Shown: positions 1 through 11,525 of the stretch, piece by piece
Layout: each line of letters starts with the position of its first letter
Numbering within the stretch: the stretch's first letter is position 1
Source: Atkinsonella hypoxylon
Lineage: Eukaryota > Ascomycota > Sordariomycetes > Hypocreales > Clavicipitaceae
NCBI GenBank assembly: GCA_000729835.1
Contig: JFHB01000004.1
Coordinates: 124,001 to 188,000 of the forward strand
DNA length: 64,000 nucleotides
Reading direction: 5' to 3'
Made by a program: the position numbers and the translations under genes
The notes under the pieces: generated by a model
Databases searched by the model: none
What the model was told of the DNA's origin: nothing
The model's input: the letters and a program-made list of their open reading frames with translations, nothing else

Positions 1-618
1 CGCAGCTTGATCTGTGAAGGACGGCCCAGGTTGCGGTAGAAGTAATTGCAATGTCCAAAGGCAAGCTTGTCCGCGTTGGGCTGCGCAATGTAGTCGACAG
101 TGCCGTCATTTAGAAACCCCCGAATCATGCCGCGTGATCCTCCATGAGAATCAACCACTAAGACAAGGCCATCGAATTTGCCAGCAGTGTAGACACTGTT
201 GGCGCCGATTTCCTGCTTGCCTTGTTTTGTGAACCATATGTTCAAGTTGCCACCCGCTCGATCAGGTCCACTGGCTCGAAAATCAACATCAGCTATCCAA
301 CTCGACCGTGTCAAGGGAGAATCTGCCCAAATCGATGATCTCTGATTGCCTGGAGCCATAGGTGTCAAGATGATTTTGTTCGAAAGGATCTCGGGATATT
401 GTGGTTGTCCCGAGATGGTAAAGTGTGGAATTCGTCCGTCGGTCGCGTCAATGCTGTTGCGCAGTTCGTCAATTATTCATCTTTCCTATTTTTGCGAGCG
501 AATGACAGCCTTACCGTCCTGACTGTCCGAAGCTCAGCTCGTTGATGAGGACTTGGGCTTGCGACTGCCTGGCTGCCAGCAGCGCAGCCATGGCTACTGA
601 ACCGCCAATGAACCGCAT
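1..618 (-). CDS. L-type (legume-like) lectin cargo receptor, Emp46/Emp47/ERGIC-53 family, 3' end cut by window edge
   Basis: The coding sequence reads leftward from an ATG at 618-616 and runs off the window, so the protein is C-terminally incomplete. Exons are 618-515 and 453-1, joined by a 61-bp GT-AG intron. The first 21 or so residues (MRFIGGSVAMAALLAARQSQA) form a signal peptide. The mature part begins near QVLINELSFG and continues into a lectin fold: a GNLNIWFTKQ strand, a FDGLVLVVDSHGG segment and FGHCNYFYRNLG near the edge. These are hallmark blocks of the intracellular L-type lectins that bind high-mannose N-glycans in the ER and carry glycoproteins to the Golgi in COPII vesicles. Membrane segment and cytosolic sorting signal would lie outside the window, so Emp46/47 cannot be told from other members. 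It diverges from ALG8, which acts in the same glycan pathway. Family call is strong; exact orthology is inferred. Confidence 0.88.
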
Positions 619-1475
619 GTCGTCGGTATTGTTCTATCAGAAGGCCTTGGACCGTCAATCTTGCGCAAAAGGTATCGCACAATTGCCGTACAATGTGGGA
701 GAGAATGTCCTGCGCCACGAGCCGAGGACCGCAAGTTTGACTTCCAGCCCGCCTGGTCACGATGTAAAGGACAGTTTGCACGGACGAGGCACCCAATAGC
801 AAGCACAAGCGGTTGCAACGAGTGAGGTAATAGAAGAATTAGATGCAATTCGCAAGACGTATAGTTATGAAAGTAAAATTTTGGTACTCTTTCCTTTTAA
901 AAATAAATATGTGCACGACGGCAATTGCTAGCGCTTTGAAGAATTGACGGATAGGAAGGCACATCTCCTTGAGGACCGTAAGGCTCTAGGTACATGGTGG
1001 ACCCACTTGTATATTGCTGGTGATTGAGGGCAGCCCGAGTGACCTCAAGTAACCTTCAAAAACATTACAGGCTAAACCTCTATATAACGCGTTTGGCCTA
1101 CTACCGACGATGATAGAGTAGCCACAACGATTCCAGGAACACTTTAAATTTAACACGTCCCCTCGGCCGCCTTAGCCCAATCTATTCCCCAGCTTCCAGG
1201 GCGTACAGTACTTCGAGCGAAACTCAGGGTCGGTGGGGCATTTGATCCTTCTTGTGTGGGGCGGCCTTTCAACTTCAACTCCCTGTTTGCGATCTGGATT
1301 CTCGATTAACTTCTCGTCCAGCCGCCAACGTCGACGCCCCAAGTGCTCGCAGAGGGTGCTCAGATCTTGATGTTGCATTTCTTCCACTTCTCCATCTCTC
1401 CAGCTGCCATGAGGTAGCTACAAGAGAATTATTGGCCGCCCAAAAAACCTTCCTTTCCACGGCGTCTTCCTCGAA
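619..1475. promoter_or_regulatory. Shared intergenic promoter region, lectin receptor (-) / ALG8 (+)
   Basis: This 857-bp gap lies between two divergent start codons and must hold both 5' regions. The right half, near ALG8, is pyrimidine-rich on the + strand. I see no convincing coding exon or repeat in it. Confidence 0.55.
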
Positions 1476-3211
1476 ATGGCTGAATTATACCCGACTTTGA
1501 AGCAGTGCGCAATTGTCGCAGCTGCATTCAAAGTTCTGCTGTTTCCCACATAGTATGTCCTTGTCGCTATATTTTACTTTCTTCACTTTCATTCAATGTT
1601 CCAAAATCACTTGGAACGGATCACCTTAGGTCTTCACCAACGAGACGTGTGCACTTTGCTAACTCATCTGCAGCAAATCCACAGACTTCGAGGTTCACCG
1701 CAATTGGCTTGCCATTACCAACAGCCTTCCTGTCAAAGAGTGGTATTACGAGAATACGTCAGAATGGACTCTGGACTACCCTCCTTTCTTCGCCTACTTC
1801 GAATGGATTCTTGCGCATTTCGCTCGACTGGTCGATCCTGCAATGTTGAAGCTGTATAACTTGAATTATGACAGCTGGCAAACCGTGTATTTTCAAAGAA
1901 CCACCGTTATCATTACCGAGCTACTTTTAGCTTACGCGCTCCAGCTATATATCAATTCAAGTCGACTGCCGTCAAAGCGAGCTGCTCAAGTCGCCGCTCT
2001 GTCAATCTTTCTCTCTCCCGGTCTGCTAATCATTGACCATATCCACTTCCAGTACAATGGCTTCATGTACGGCATATTGCTGTGGTCTCTTGTGCTTGCT
2101 CGGAACAAGTCCACCCTTTTGCAGAGTGGGCTAATTTTTGCGGCTCTTTTATGCTTCAAGCACATCTACCTCTATTTAGCCCCAGCGTATTTTGTCTTCC
2201 TATTACGAACGTGCTGCCTCTCGGCGAAATCCATCTTTCAAATCCAAATCCATCTTCTCAATTGTGTGAAGCTCGGCATGGGTATAATCTCCATTTTTCT
2301 TGCGGCCTTTGGACCTTTTGCTGCCTTGGGTCAGATTCCCCAGCTGTTAAGTCGACTTTTCCCTTTCTCCCGTGGACTCTGTCATGCGTACTGGGCCCCC
2401 AATATTTGGGCGATTTACTCGCTAGCTGACAGGGTTTTGATTCGCTGTAAGTATGGCATTGGCGCATAGTGGCTGTTGAATCTCTCTCTCTCTCTCTCTT
2501 TCACATCTAGAATAATTCTGACAAGTTTCGATCATTTTAGTGGCTCCTAAACTCGGCCTCACAGTCAAGTCTGATGCGTTGGAAAGTGTTACCAGGGGGC
2601 TTGTTGGAGACACTGCGTTCGCAGTTCTTCCTGAGGTGACGCCGAGAACTTGTTTCGTCCTAACTCTCGTCTTTCAGATTCTACCACTTCTGAAATTGTT
2701 TTTCTCGTCCACAGTGCCCTCTTGGGAGAGCTTTATTGGAGCAGTGACTCTTTGTGGATATGCTTCTTTCCTTTTCGGGTGGCACGTACACGAGAAAGCC
2801 ATACTGCTGGTCATCATTCCCTTCAGTCTTATCGCGCTGCATGATCGTCGCCATCTAGGCGCTTTCCGTCCTCTGGCAGTCGCGGGTCACGTTTCCTTAT
2901 TTCCTCTGTTGTTTACGCCGTCAGAGTTTCCTGTGAAAACTATATACACGGTGCTCTGGCTGGGACTGTTCTTGTTGGCATTTGACCGGCTTGCGCCAGC
3001 GTCCAACAAGCCAAGGGTGTTCTTGTTGGATCGTTTCAGCATGTTGTACATTGCAGTGAGCATTCCACTGATCATGTACACATCTCTGGTGCACCAGATT
3101 ATCTTTGGTAAGAACTATGAGTTTCTGCCACTCATGTTCACCAGCTCCTACGCGGCAATAGGGGTTGTCGGTAGTTGGTTGGGATACATGGTGGTGTACT
3201 TTACTTCTTGA
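1476..3211 (+). CDS. ALG8: Dolichyl-P-Glc:Glc1Man9GlcNAc2-PP-dolichol alpha-1,3-glucosyltransferase
   Basis: ALG8 adds the second glucose to the lipid-linked oligosaccharide on the lumenal side of the ER, the step after ALG6 and before ALG10, for N-glycosylation. Exons 1476-1552, 1674-2446 and 2541-3211 join to a 506-residue polytopic membrane protein, the usual fungal length. Family signatures are clear: STDFEVHRNWLAIT in the first lumenal loop, WTLDYPPFFAYFEW, IDHIHFQYNGFMYG, and SRGLCHAYWAPNIWAIY before the second intron. The Asp-Tyr-Pro-Pro and His-rich loops are the presumed active-site region of GT-C enzymes. Intron 2 contains a (CT)n run near 2480. The start chosen gives a short N-terminus leading straight into the first membrane helix; an in-frame GTG-type reading at the third exon is an artefact of the intron. 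Closely related ALG6 was considered, but the RGLCHAYWAPN block favours ALG8. Confidence 0.95.
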
Positions 3212-5484
3212 GGGACACAGCTCCCCAACATGTTTCAAGAGCGCAAGCCTTGTGTGTGATACCCACGATTCTCTAAGAATTTGTAAATAAGAAATCAAAT
3301 CGTAGCGCTAAGAATAGCTGCCCCGTTGACGAGGTGTTGCTCGAAAAATGTTTTACAATTGAGGCTGATCTTTCCCGTGCTGTGAGGGAGGACTTTGTGG
3401 ACTTTGTGGTGACGGAGCAGAAGTGGGGCTAATTTGGTTGTCACCACGCGAGATGCAGGCCGATACCCGTTTAGGCCAAGCAACCAAAGGGCCATGCTTC
3501 TGTGATGAACACCCTGAGTCGGGACAACTCGCGCAAATGAGCAGAAATACGTATGATGGGCATGGCGGAAGCATTTCTTCGGAGGAGCTTGTGGCATCCC
3601 AAAGATGATAAGACATCAAATGTAAGACGGTGTGTTTCAAGGTGATGCGGGGGTCGCGAGGTATAAGTTTATTGACAGATATCGAAACCAGACTTGGAAG
3701 AAATAAATTGAGAGAATGTGTTTTCATTGAAATACAAGTAGAATTTGCATGAAGAGAAGCGGAGTTTGGGCTCCATCGACAGATTCTACGTTAGGGTCAA
3801 GGAATGTAGACCGCCCAATCTGTGTTTTGGCTACAAACGAGGGTGAGATTGAAAGGGGATGCAAAATGACGATCCGAATTACGGAAGAGGGGAGAAAATG
3901 GTTCATTCATGGGCTCTTTTTTTTCGTATGCAAAAGACGATCAAAATGAGCACAAGGACGTGGGTGAAAAGATCAAGTGGGTGAGTTTGAGATGCAAATA
4001 AGGTGGTTAGCGCCGACGAGTTGTTTTGTGGAGGACTCGGCCAAGGTGGTCGACCGACCAGGTCGGGGTTGCGGAAGCAGGCGGCGGTAGTTAGCGGGTC
4101 GTGAGCTGGAGCCTCAACACCAAGTGGTGGTGTCAGCTTTTCCCTCCAGTTCGTCCCTGTTTGCTCCTGGATCCTGGTGCGCGCCGAGAGCAGAGAGCAG
4201 AGAGCAGAGAGCAGAGAGGGATGATAGAGAGCGGCGTCTTAGGCGCAATCAGTTACTGGATGGTGCTTGACGTTTTTTTCGTACCAGACAAGTAAGGTTC
4301 TCTTAGTGCCTATGCTGTTGTTGTGGCGAAAAAAGGCAAATAGATAATTACCTACATGGCACTGTACCTACCTACTAGGTACCTACCTAGGTACATAGGT
4401 CGGCAGAAGGTACTGTACCTAGAGGCAACTCTGCTCGGAGTGCTCTCCGGAAGGACAAACAAGACCAGACGCCGCACATGGAGCAGCAAGGCTCCGTCAA
4501 AAGCCTTGCCGGGCTAGTCTCGTCTTGTTCAATAAGTGGGGTCTAGGTTCATAGCTGCCGTGTATTTTTGCTGCATGTCCCAGTCCACCTCCAGGTACGT
4601 TTTCGCGGCGCGTGCGCCGGCTGTGTACCTGCAAGTGTCGTCACTGGACCACTAGGCTTGCCGCTCTTGCCCGTTTCCTGGCATCCGGGCTTCTGCGCGT
4701 CCTGATCTGAGTCCGTCCTTGTCCTCGACTTACTTCCTTCCCTTGCCTGCCTCCGTTCACGCCAGTCGCTTAGTCGCTTTGTCGCCTTGTCGGTTTTTTT
4801 TTTTTTTTTTTTTTCTTTCTTTCTTTCTTTCTTTCTCTTCCTTCTCTTCTTTCGAATTCTTCTCTCAAACTTTCTTTTGCTCTCGCTCTTTCCTAGTCGA
4901 GTCTGATCCTCCAACCACCAACCTGGCTGGGCGGACTATTCCTCGCCTACCCGCACCCCACAGTTTTCTGAACCCTGCTCCTCCTTTGGTCCTGGCGCCG
5001 TTCATCTCCAGCCAAAATCTTTTTTCCCCTTCTCCTACGTTGCACGTCAACAACTTGTCGCGCTTCTTTCCCTTGCAACTTTTTTTTGTTTTCAGTTGGA
5101 GACTGTCGCACGCCGCCAATCCACCAGACCACGCGTCAAAAATCGTTGCCAACTTTATGACTGCATGATCTACTTCGACTTACTCTATTGGTTCGCGTTC
5201 CTGTGTCGGCGTGTAAGTCGACAGAGGACGACTTGAACTCTGCGAATCGACAACGCAACGCATCATCCCCACGCCGGCGGGCTTTTTTGTTGCTGCGCTT
5301 GAACAAAGTGTTACGCCTGCTCCTCGTTCTTTGTTTTATTTTGCCACATGCTTTATTATTATAATCTCCAGCATATCTCCACAATTCTCCGCATAAACGA
5401 CATCTTTCTTGATAGCATTCGACACAGTAGCTGATTCGCAATCAATCGCCTTACCATCAACGCACCGGGGCTTGCTTCTTCACC
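3212..5484. other. Intergenic spacer, ALG8 3' side and ITC1 5' region
   Basis: This 2.3-kb gap has no supported gene. It holds a 7-bp tandem repeat (AGAGCAG units, about 4189-4216), a cluster of TACCTAGGTA-like palindromes (4349-4423), and a long pyrimidine tract with a T-run and CTTT units (about 4794-4850). The pyrimidine tract is the kind of sequence found just upstream of transcription starts in fungal housekeeping genes, so 4800-5484 is probably ITC1 promoter and leader. Small open frames near 3300-3730 on the minus strand show no recognisable domain. Confidence 0.5.
4349..4423. repeat. Cluster of TACCTAGGTA-type palindromic motifs
   Basis: The stretch consists largely of TACCTA and its complement TAGGTA in various orders, with a perfect TACCTAGGTA at 4384-4393. 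The same decamer recurs at 21291 and 46883, always outside genes. Confidence 0.7.
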
Positions 5485-8400
5485 ATGGTCAGTCTTGAAC
5501 GAATTGTCTACGTCAAATTTTTTTTTTATATTGAGGGTGGCCGCATCCACTAATACACCTGACCAGGTGCTTTACAAGCGAAAACCGGTGCAGTTTTTGC
5601 CTCCGGCTGATGTTCAAGATGAGAATGCAGAGGTATGTTTTCTTCTTCTTCTTTCCATTTACCTTTGCTTCATGCCGAATGTTGAATCAAGACTTTTTTT
5701 TCTTTCTCTCATTCTTCCTCCAATAACTGCAGTCTAATCCGCATTGGCAGGTTTGGCACATACCGCAAACTGGCGAGATTTTCGCAAGTTACGAGGACTA
5801 TTTGGCCCGGTAAGCTGTGTCCCGTACTTCAGCTGCTACTTGGACCAAACAAAATTACTTGTGTAAGCACTATGTTAACATTTCTTGACTAGAATGGATT
5901 TCTATAAGCAGGTATTTCATAACTCACGGTTGGTGGCCAAGCTTTGTAGCCAAACACTCACAAATGCTTGATAGCGACAATTCAATGATCAGATTACTGG
6001 TCACTCGGGCCTTACTTTTTTTGAGGCCTTCAATAGTGAGGTATGATGGCGTTTATAAGATCTAATATGGCACCAAATATAAAACTATCGCTGACTGTCC
6101 CACCACACAGCTCACTGGTGGTCGGGAAGTTGAGGCCACTTTCCCAGAGGCTTTGAAAGGCCCGATACTGCGCAAGATCCAGTTCCAGACCGTATCTCGC
6201 TTGGACAACCTCGTCGATATCATCTTCGATGAATTCAGGCATGACTATTACCCGGGTGAGGAGGTGACAGTGACCCTAGATGGTGGAGATCGAACACATG
6301 GCCTAGTTCGAGACAAGACAACTTTTGGACCAAGAGCCTTGCAAGACGGGACTCACACCTTACCCGTCACACGCTATCTCGTCTATATGAAGGACAGTGA
6401 CGAAGAGACAATTGTCACGGAAGAGCATATTTGCCGCGAAAGGGGAATCTTCACCAAAGCCATGCTGCGCTCCTTCATCAAGAAGACTGTAATAAGAGAA
6501 GCCTGGACGGGAGCACCGTGGCTGGTGAAACATGATTACGCCAACATGTACCACATCGATACAAGAGTTCCGCCTCATCTACGATATGACATGAAGCTGC
6601 TAGAGCGCAAGCAACTATTAGCCCAAAGGAAGGGTAATGCACACGAAATGAATGGCCACGCACACGCTAACTCAGTGCGCCTGCCAGAATTGCAGCCGAC
6701 TTCCAAGAGTCAGAAGGGAAAACAGGGCCAATCCGGTCCCAAGGGCCCTAGGCTGCCCCTTGGCGAGGCTGTGAACGGTGCCTATGATTCAGCACATTGG
6801 GGACTGCAAGCACCACAGCCCACTCCGCCGCCGCCGCCGCCGCCGCCGCCGACCAAGTACCCAGTCGAGGATTTGGCTTTGACTCCCAACGAAAACAGCC
6901 TCCGCCCTCGACTCAAGTTTATGTGTCACAACCCTCCAACGAAAACTGAGCGTGAACTCGATGATTTCCTACCATTCTCTGACAAAATTGACATGGCTAC
7001 AGTCGGTGCCTTTCTTGAAACGTGGGATACATTGAACGTCTACTGTGAAATTTTCCAACTCGACTCTTTCACGTTTGACGATTATGTGGAAGCCATGAGT
7101 GTGGCATCCGAGAAAACTCCAGTTCAATTATTTGATGAGATTCACTGCTCAGTCCTCAAGATATTAGTTGATTCAGAGAAACAAGGCGGCAGAATTCGAA
7201 TTGCACTTCCCGAGTTGGCCGACGAAGAGAGCGACGACGAGGATGAAGAGGACGGGGGTGAAGAGGATGCAGAGCAAGAAAATGGAGAAGACCAAAGTGC
7301 CGAGCCAGAGGAGAAGCCAAAGGGCCGTGCAACTCGCAGCAGTCTCGCCAAGCTAGAGGCCGAAAGACTGGCGGCCGAGGCGGCGGCAGCCGAAGAGGAG
7401 GAAATGCGAGCAGAGCAAGAATCTCGCACTCGCGCCGAAGAGATGATGAGGGAATTCGATTGGATCGATCATCTGCGAAAGCGCGACTTTCCCAATGGCG
7501 GGTGGGAACGAATTGTGGTCGGCCTGCTTCATCAGTTGTCCAAAGACACCAAGTACAAGAAGACGTGCGAGGAGCTGCTCGAGCAGCTCGTGCCGCCTGA
7601 TATGGAGCCCACACGAGAGATGGTGCAGCGGAGCTATGCCGCCCTCGATGTCAATTATAGGGTCAAGGCGCTGCAGATCATGTGTCTGTTGACGATGCAA
7701 ACCAACGCTGTGCGTGGGTACATGGAAGACTGCAGCGAGACAATGACAAAATATCGCAAAGACAGGATTGAGTGGCAACGACTGAAGAAACAAGCGTGAG
7801 TTTTCACAGGAATTCCTACCGCTATAATACGTTTTCACGACAGGAAGCTGACCCATAGACAGCATGGAGGATGTCCGTCAACTGAATGAGCAACGCCGGG
7901 AGCTAGTTCCAGATTCAGACCCATCCGAGGAAGCCGACTCCACCGCTGCAAAGGAAGATGAAGACACCAAGATGGCAGATGCCGATGAATCACAAATTGA
8001 AAAAGAGAAACGCAATCAAGAAGCAGATGGGGACGGGCGCCAACCCAAGGGCAAGCGACGTGGCCGTCCACCGTCCGAAAAGACAAAGATGAAAGAAGCC
8101 GAAGCCGAGAGGGAGCGCAAGACGAAGGAGAAAGAGAAGCAAAACGGACAGGAAAAGGAGCAGGAGAAACCGCAGAAGGAGCCACTTAAGCTAACACCCC
8201 AGCAGCAGAAACAGTACAGCAAGATTCTGAAGGAGATTCAAAAGAAAGAAGACGTCATCAAAGAATGCGAGGACGAAGTAGCGGTCATCGAAAACGATTT
8301 GCGCGAAGCTGATTGCCCTCGGACACGAGTTCTTGGCAAGGATCGATTTTGGAACCGATACTACTGGTTCGAAAGAAATGGAATGCCGTACGCTGGTCTC

Positions 8401-8994
8401 CCAACAAGCTCTACGGCATCAGCCGAATATGCCAATGGATGCATCTGGGTTCAAGGCCCCGACGATATGGAGAGAGAGGGCTACATTGATGGCCCCCAAG
8501 ATTTCCAGAACGAATATATGGCCAAGTTCAAAATGACGGTGTCGGAACGCAAGGCGAAGGAGGAAAACGGCACCAGTGTCTTCACTGCCAAGCAATGGGG
8601 CTACATATCAGACCCTGAAGACGTGACGGCATTGATCAAGTGGTTAGATCCCAGAGGATTCAATGAGCTGAAGCTACGTAAGGAGCTCACGATTTACAAG
8701 GACAGAATCGTGAGGCACATGGAGAACAGGAAGACATATCTCAGCCGTGGCGAGGACAAGGACAACAAGAACGAGCATTCGACGAAACGAAGCAGCTCAC
8801 GCATACGAGAAATGACTCCAGAGCCACCAAATTATCGATGTCTACAGTGGGAGAACACTATGGCTCTAGAAGAACTCGGACACTTGCACTCGGATCCTCC
8901 TCCACCACCGAGGGCTCGGAAGCAAACGAAGAAACGTGAAGCACAAACAAAGGCAGCAGGGCGCGGTTCTACCAAAACTAGGCGACGTGTTTAA
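5485..8994 (+). CDS. ITC1: ISWI chromatin-remodelling complex subunit Itc1 / Acf1-like (WAC, DDT, WHIM domains)
   Basis: Itc1 is the large partner of the ISWI ATPase Isw2; it helps bind DNA and position nucleosomes at promoters. Coding exons are 5485-5487, 5567-5632, 5751-5809, 5893-5911, 5975-6040, 6111-7795 and 7863-8994, giving 1009 residues. The N-terminus (MVLYKRKPVQFLPP, then VWHIPQTGEIFASYEDYL and DQITGHSGLTFFEA) is a WAC domain, about residues 24-125. A DDT domain follows at about 353-403 (FLPFSDKIDMATVGAFLETW). After an acidic stretch comes WHIM1 at about 521-552 (RKRDFPNGGWERIVVGLL). An AT-hook-like KRRGRPP lies near 698, and the WHIM3/D-TOX part (GKDRFWNRYYWF, then YANGCIWVQGPDD) near 788-834. 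A CCG run at 6825-6851 encodes nine prolines. The first coding exon is only the ATG, and exon 4 is 19 bp. The frame is open throughout, and the large 3' ORFs form one gene split by a 67-bp intron, not two genes. Confidence 0.93.
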
Positions 8995-10518
8995 ACGGAT
9001 GCAACTTGGAGTGATGGAGTTGAATGCTGGAGGGCTATTAATTGAACACATAAAACATCAGCCACCCGGTGAAGAGGTAATTTCTTTTCTTTTTCTTCTT
9101 GTTTCCATTTTTTTTTTTTTTTTTTTGCGTCCGGGATGCGTTCGGGTATAATGAAATTTTGTCAAACGAATTGAACGTGGCGTGTTGAGGCACAACTGGC
9201 AGCATTAGGCGGATAGCGATGTGATTATGCGTTTGTTCTTTATCTTTTCTTGCCCCGAGTATGCAGTTTGTCCTGTCCACAACTACATTTTTTCGGGGTG
9301 GGAATTCATGTTTAGACGTAATATGCCAGGCTTAATTGGTATGAAAGAGGATATAGACATGACTGTAAGTGTCGGTGTAGACAACGAAGCGACTTTAGAA
9401 CGAGAAATGCATCAACTGGGGGATTGTCAAGGTATAATCTAAGTGGTTTTATATTACCCATGTTAGACAAATTCAATATCTTGAGAACCAATTCAAGCCA
9501 TTCTATCATCGGTCTGTCTATTGAGAACTGCAACAACTAGTATGAAGCGTGAATAAGCCCCTGTATACTGTATGAATTCGAGAAAGTGCTGAAAAAAAAA
9601 AACAATAGGCCAGAACTCTGGCGTTGGAGACATCCACTAGACATAGGAGATTTATATAAAGCAAGAACGCTTAGGCTTCAATCAGGTCAAGGGAGCATCG
9701 CAAAAATTGGACGTGGCTATCGAGTCTACAGCTCAACTGAGGTTTTGATCCCGACCTGACCTGATCTGACCTGAGGCATTGACCTAATTTAACCTAAGGT
9801 ATCTATGGATCTATGTGGCGTACAGCAGCTCTTCCAATTAGCCCCTTTAAGCCTGGGTCTACTAGGATATTCTTGTATAGATAAAATAATAAATAGTTGA
9901 GATAATATTATCTGAAAAATCAATATAAGTATGATAAACCTATGATACACCTATGATATACTTTATTATCTATCTAAACTTTTTTAGATATTCTAAGATA
10001 ATATGATTATTTGTTTGTTGCGCCGACGGAGCGGAGCGATTGGTCCATTCTCGTACGAAGCCAACGGTGCATAACTCCGGCTTGCACACAGCAGTCAGCC
10101 CTCAAGCAGCATCCTAGCGGGTAGAGTAAAATGTCAACACGAAGCGAGGGCCAGGGCTTTACATCCGATGTCTGCAATCTGCTCAGCTCGGCCAAGTCCA
10201 GCTTGAGCCTAGGAATGCACGATGCTAAATCGACCAGACGCTAGTGGGCCTCCTCTCCAACAGACGAAACGAATGAAATAGGTAGTTAGTTAATAACTAG
10301 TTAACTAGTTAGTATCAGGGATAAATAAATAGGAAATTGTGGAGACCGAGATGCATGTTTGCCTCGGGGGGAAACTACTTAAGTTGGACGGATCCCCGTC
10401 TTCTGCTTGCGTTTGGTGTAATTGCGCTTCTTCCCTTTGCATTCCATGTTTCCTGCACAAAAGTGACGACGTTAACGTGGTACGGGACAACTTGGAGTTC
10501 ATCTTTCACGATTCATCC
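8995..10518. other. Intergenic spacer with AT-rich repeat relic
   Basis: No gene is supported here. The left part is ITC1 3' region, with a T-run near 9107-9126. From about 9860 to 10010 the sequence is strongly AT-rich with many TA and AT steps, as left by RIP-type mutation or decay of a transposon. Just left of it lies a 39-bp segment with a diverged copy at 47185. The right end is the promoter and leader of the glutathione transferase gene. An in-frame upstream ATG at 10339 would add 60 residues that do not look like a GST N-terminus. Confidence 0.5.
9805..9843 (+). repeat. Dispersed repeat fragment, copy A (partner at 47185-47223)
   Basis: The segment around GTGGCGTACAGCAGCTCTTC matches 47185-47223 at roughly 32 of 39 positions by eye, in the same orientation. 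It adjoins AT-rich decayed sequence, which suggests the end of an old transposable element. Confidence 0.5.
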
Positions 10519-11525
10519 ATGTCGGCTAGCGAATTCCCCAAGATTAGGCTGTACTGGTACGTTACGTCACCCCTTGACCAAATGATAATCGGCCGCGAAA
10601 ACAAACTCGCAGAATTGGAAATGAAATGGTTTCTAATAGTCTGTTGTTGTCCCTCCTGCCAGGCTCAACTACTCGCGCTCCCAGCGCATCGTCTGGCTCC
10701 TCGAGGAGCTCAAGGTCCCCTATGACATTGAGGTCTTCCACCGCGACAAGGAAACTCTTCTTGCGCCGCCGGAACTGAAGAAGATTCATTCCCTTGGCAA
10801 GTCCCCCGTCATTTCGATCACGCCCCCCGGAAGCAACGATGATGAACGCATTGTCTTGGCGGAGAGTGGCTTCATGACGCAGTACCTTGTGGACCATCTT
10901 CCTGAGGGCAAGAAGCTGGTTCCTACGCAGTGGCGCGAGGGCAAGGAGAATACCATTTGTGGTGAGACGCAGGAGTGGCTGCGGCATGCGTACTACATGC
11001 ATTATGCCGAGGGAAGTCTAATGCCGTATCTGGTGTTTGCGCTAGTGATATCCCGTAGGTTCCAACTTGCACATTCCCAACCTCGAAACGAAACGGGCGC
11101 GCAAGTCGGCAGCTCTGTGTTCCAAGAGAACGCCCAACTAACGCTCTTCTACTCCAGGCCTCAAGTCTCCCCAGGTCCCCTTCCTTGTCCGTCCCATCAC
11201 ATCGTTTATCGCGAACCGCATCATCGCCATGTTCGTCTACCCCAACATCAGGAACCACCTGGCGTTTCTCAATGAGCAGCTCGCTACGTCGAGCGGCAAA
11301 TACCTCTGTGGACAGAGCCTGACCGCGGCAGATATCCTCATGAGCTTCCCTCTCATTGCTGGCGCTGGCCGGTTCGACGAGCTGGGTGCCTGGAAGGAGG
11401 GCTCGTGGAGGACCGAGTTCCCCAAGGTGGCTGAGTATGTGCAGCTTTTGGAGGAGGAGCCAGGCTACAAGAGGAGTGTGGAGAAGATTGAGGCTATTGA
11501 TGGCAAGTTTGCGGCTGTTATGTAA
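10519..11525 (+). CDS. Glutathione S-transferase (Gtt1/Ure2-type)
   Basis: Exons 10519-10556, 10663-11054 and 11158-11525 join to 265 residues. The N-terminal thioredoxin-like domain starts KIRLYWLNYSRSQRIVWLLEEL, contains the usual SPVISI cis-proline strand and the LAESGFMTQYL glutathione-contact block. The all-alpha C-terminal domain carries SGKYLCGQSLTAADILMSFPL, the N-capping and hydrophobic-staple region shared by soluble GSTs. The family conjugates glutathione to electrophiles or reduces peroxides; the substrate cannot be read from sequence. The first intron interrupts the codon for the Trp just before the active-site loop, so the 38-bp first exon is easy to miss. The ATG at 10519 was chosen because it places the family N-terminus directly at the start. 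It stands alone between two repeat-bearing spacers, with no co-directed partner genes. The closest named family is fungal Gtt1, but orthology was not tested. Confidence 0.9.

Noticed and set aside
3295..3727. Overlapping minus-strand frames of 100-124 codons downstream of ALG8
   Set aside because: No recognisable domain, Ser/Pro-rich low-complexity ends, and no splice model giving a conserved-looking protein; more likely 3' region of ALG8.
7142..7614. Long minus-strand frames opposite ITC1, and similar mirrors opposite VPS72, POB3, ATG15 and NOP4
   Set aside because: They are shadows of strongly biased codons in the real genes and carry no domain.
6153..7799. Reading the two long ITC1 frames as separate genes
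   Set aside because: GTGAGT at 7796 and an acceptor at 7861 join them in frame, and WAC, DDT, WHIM and D-TOX parts belong to one protein.
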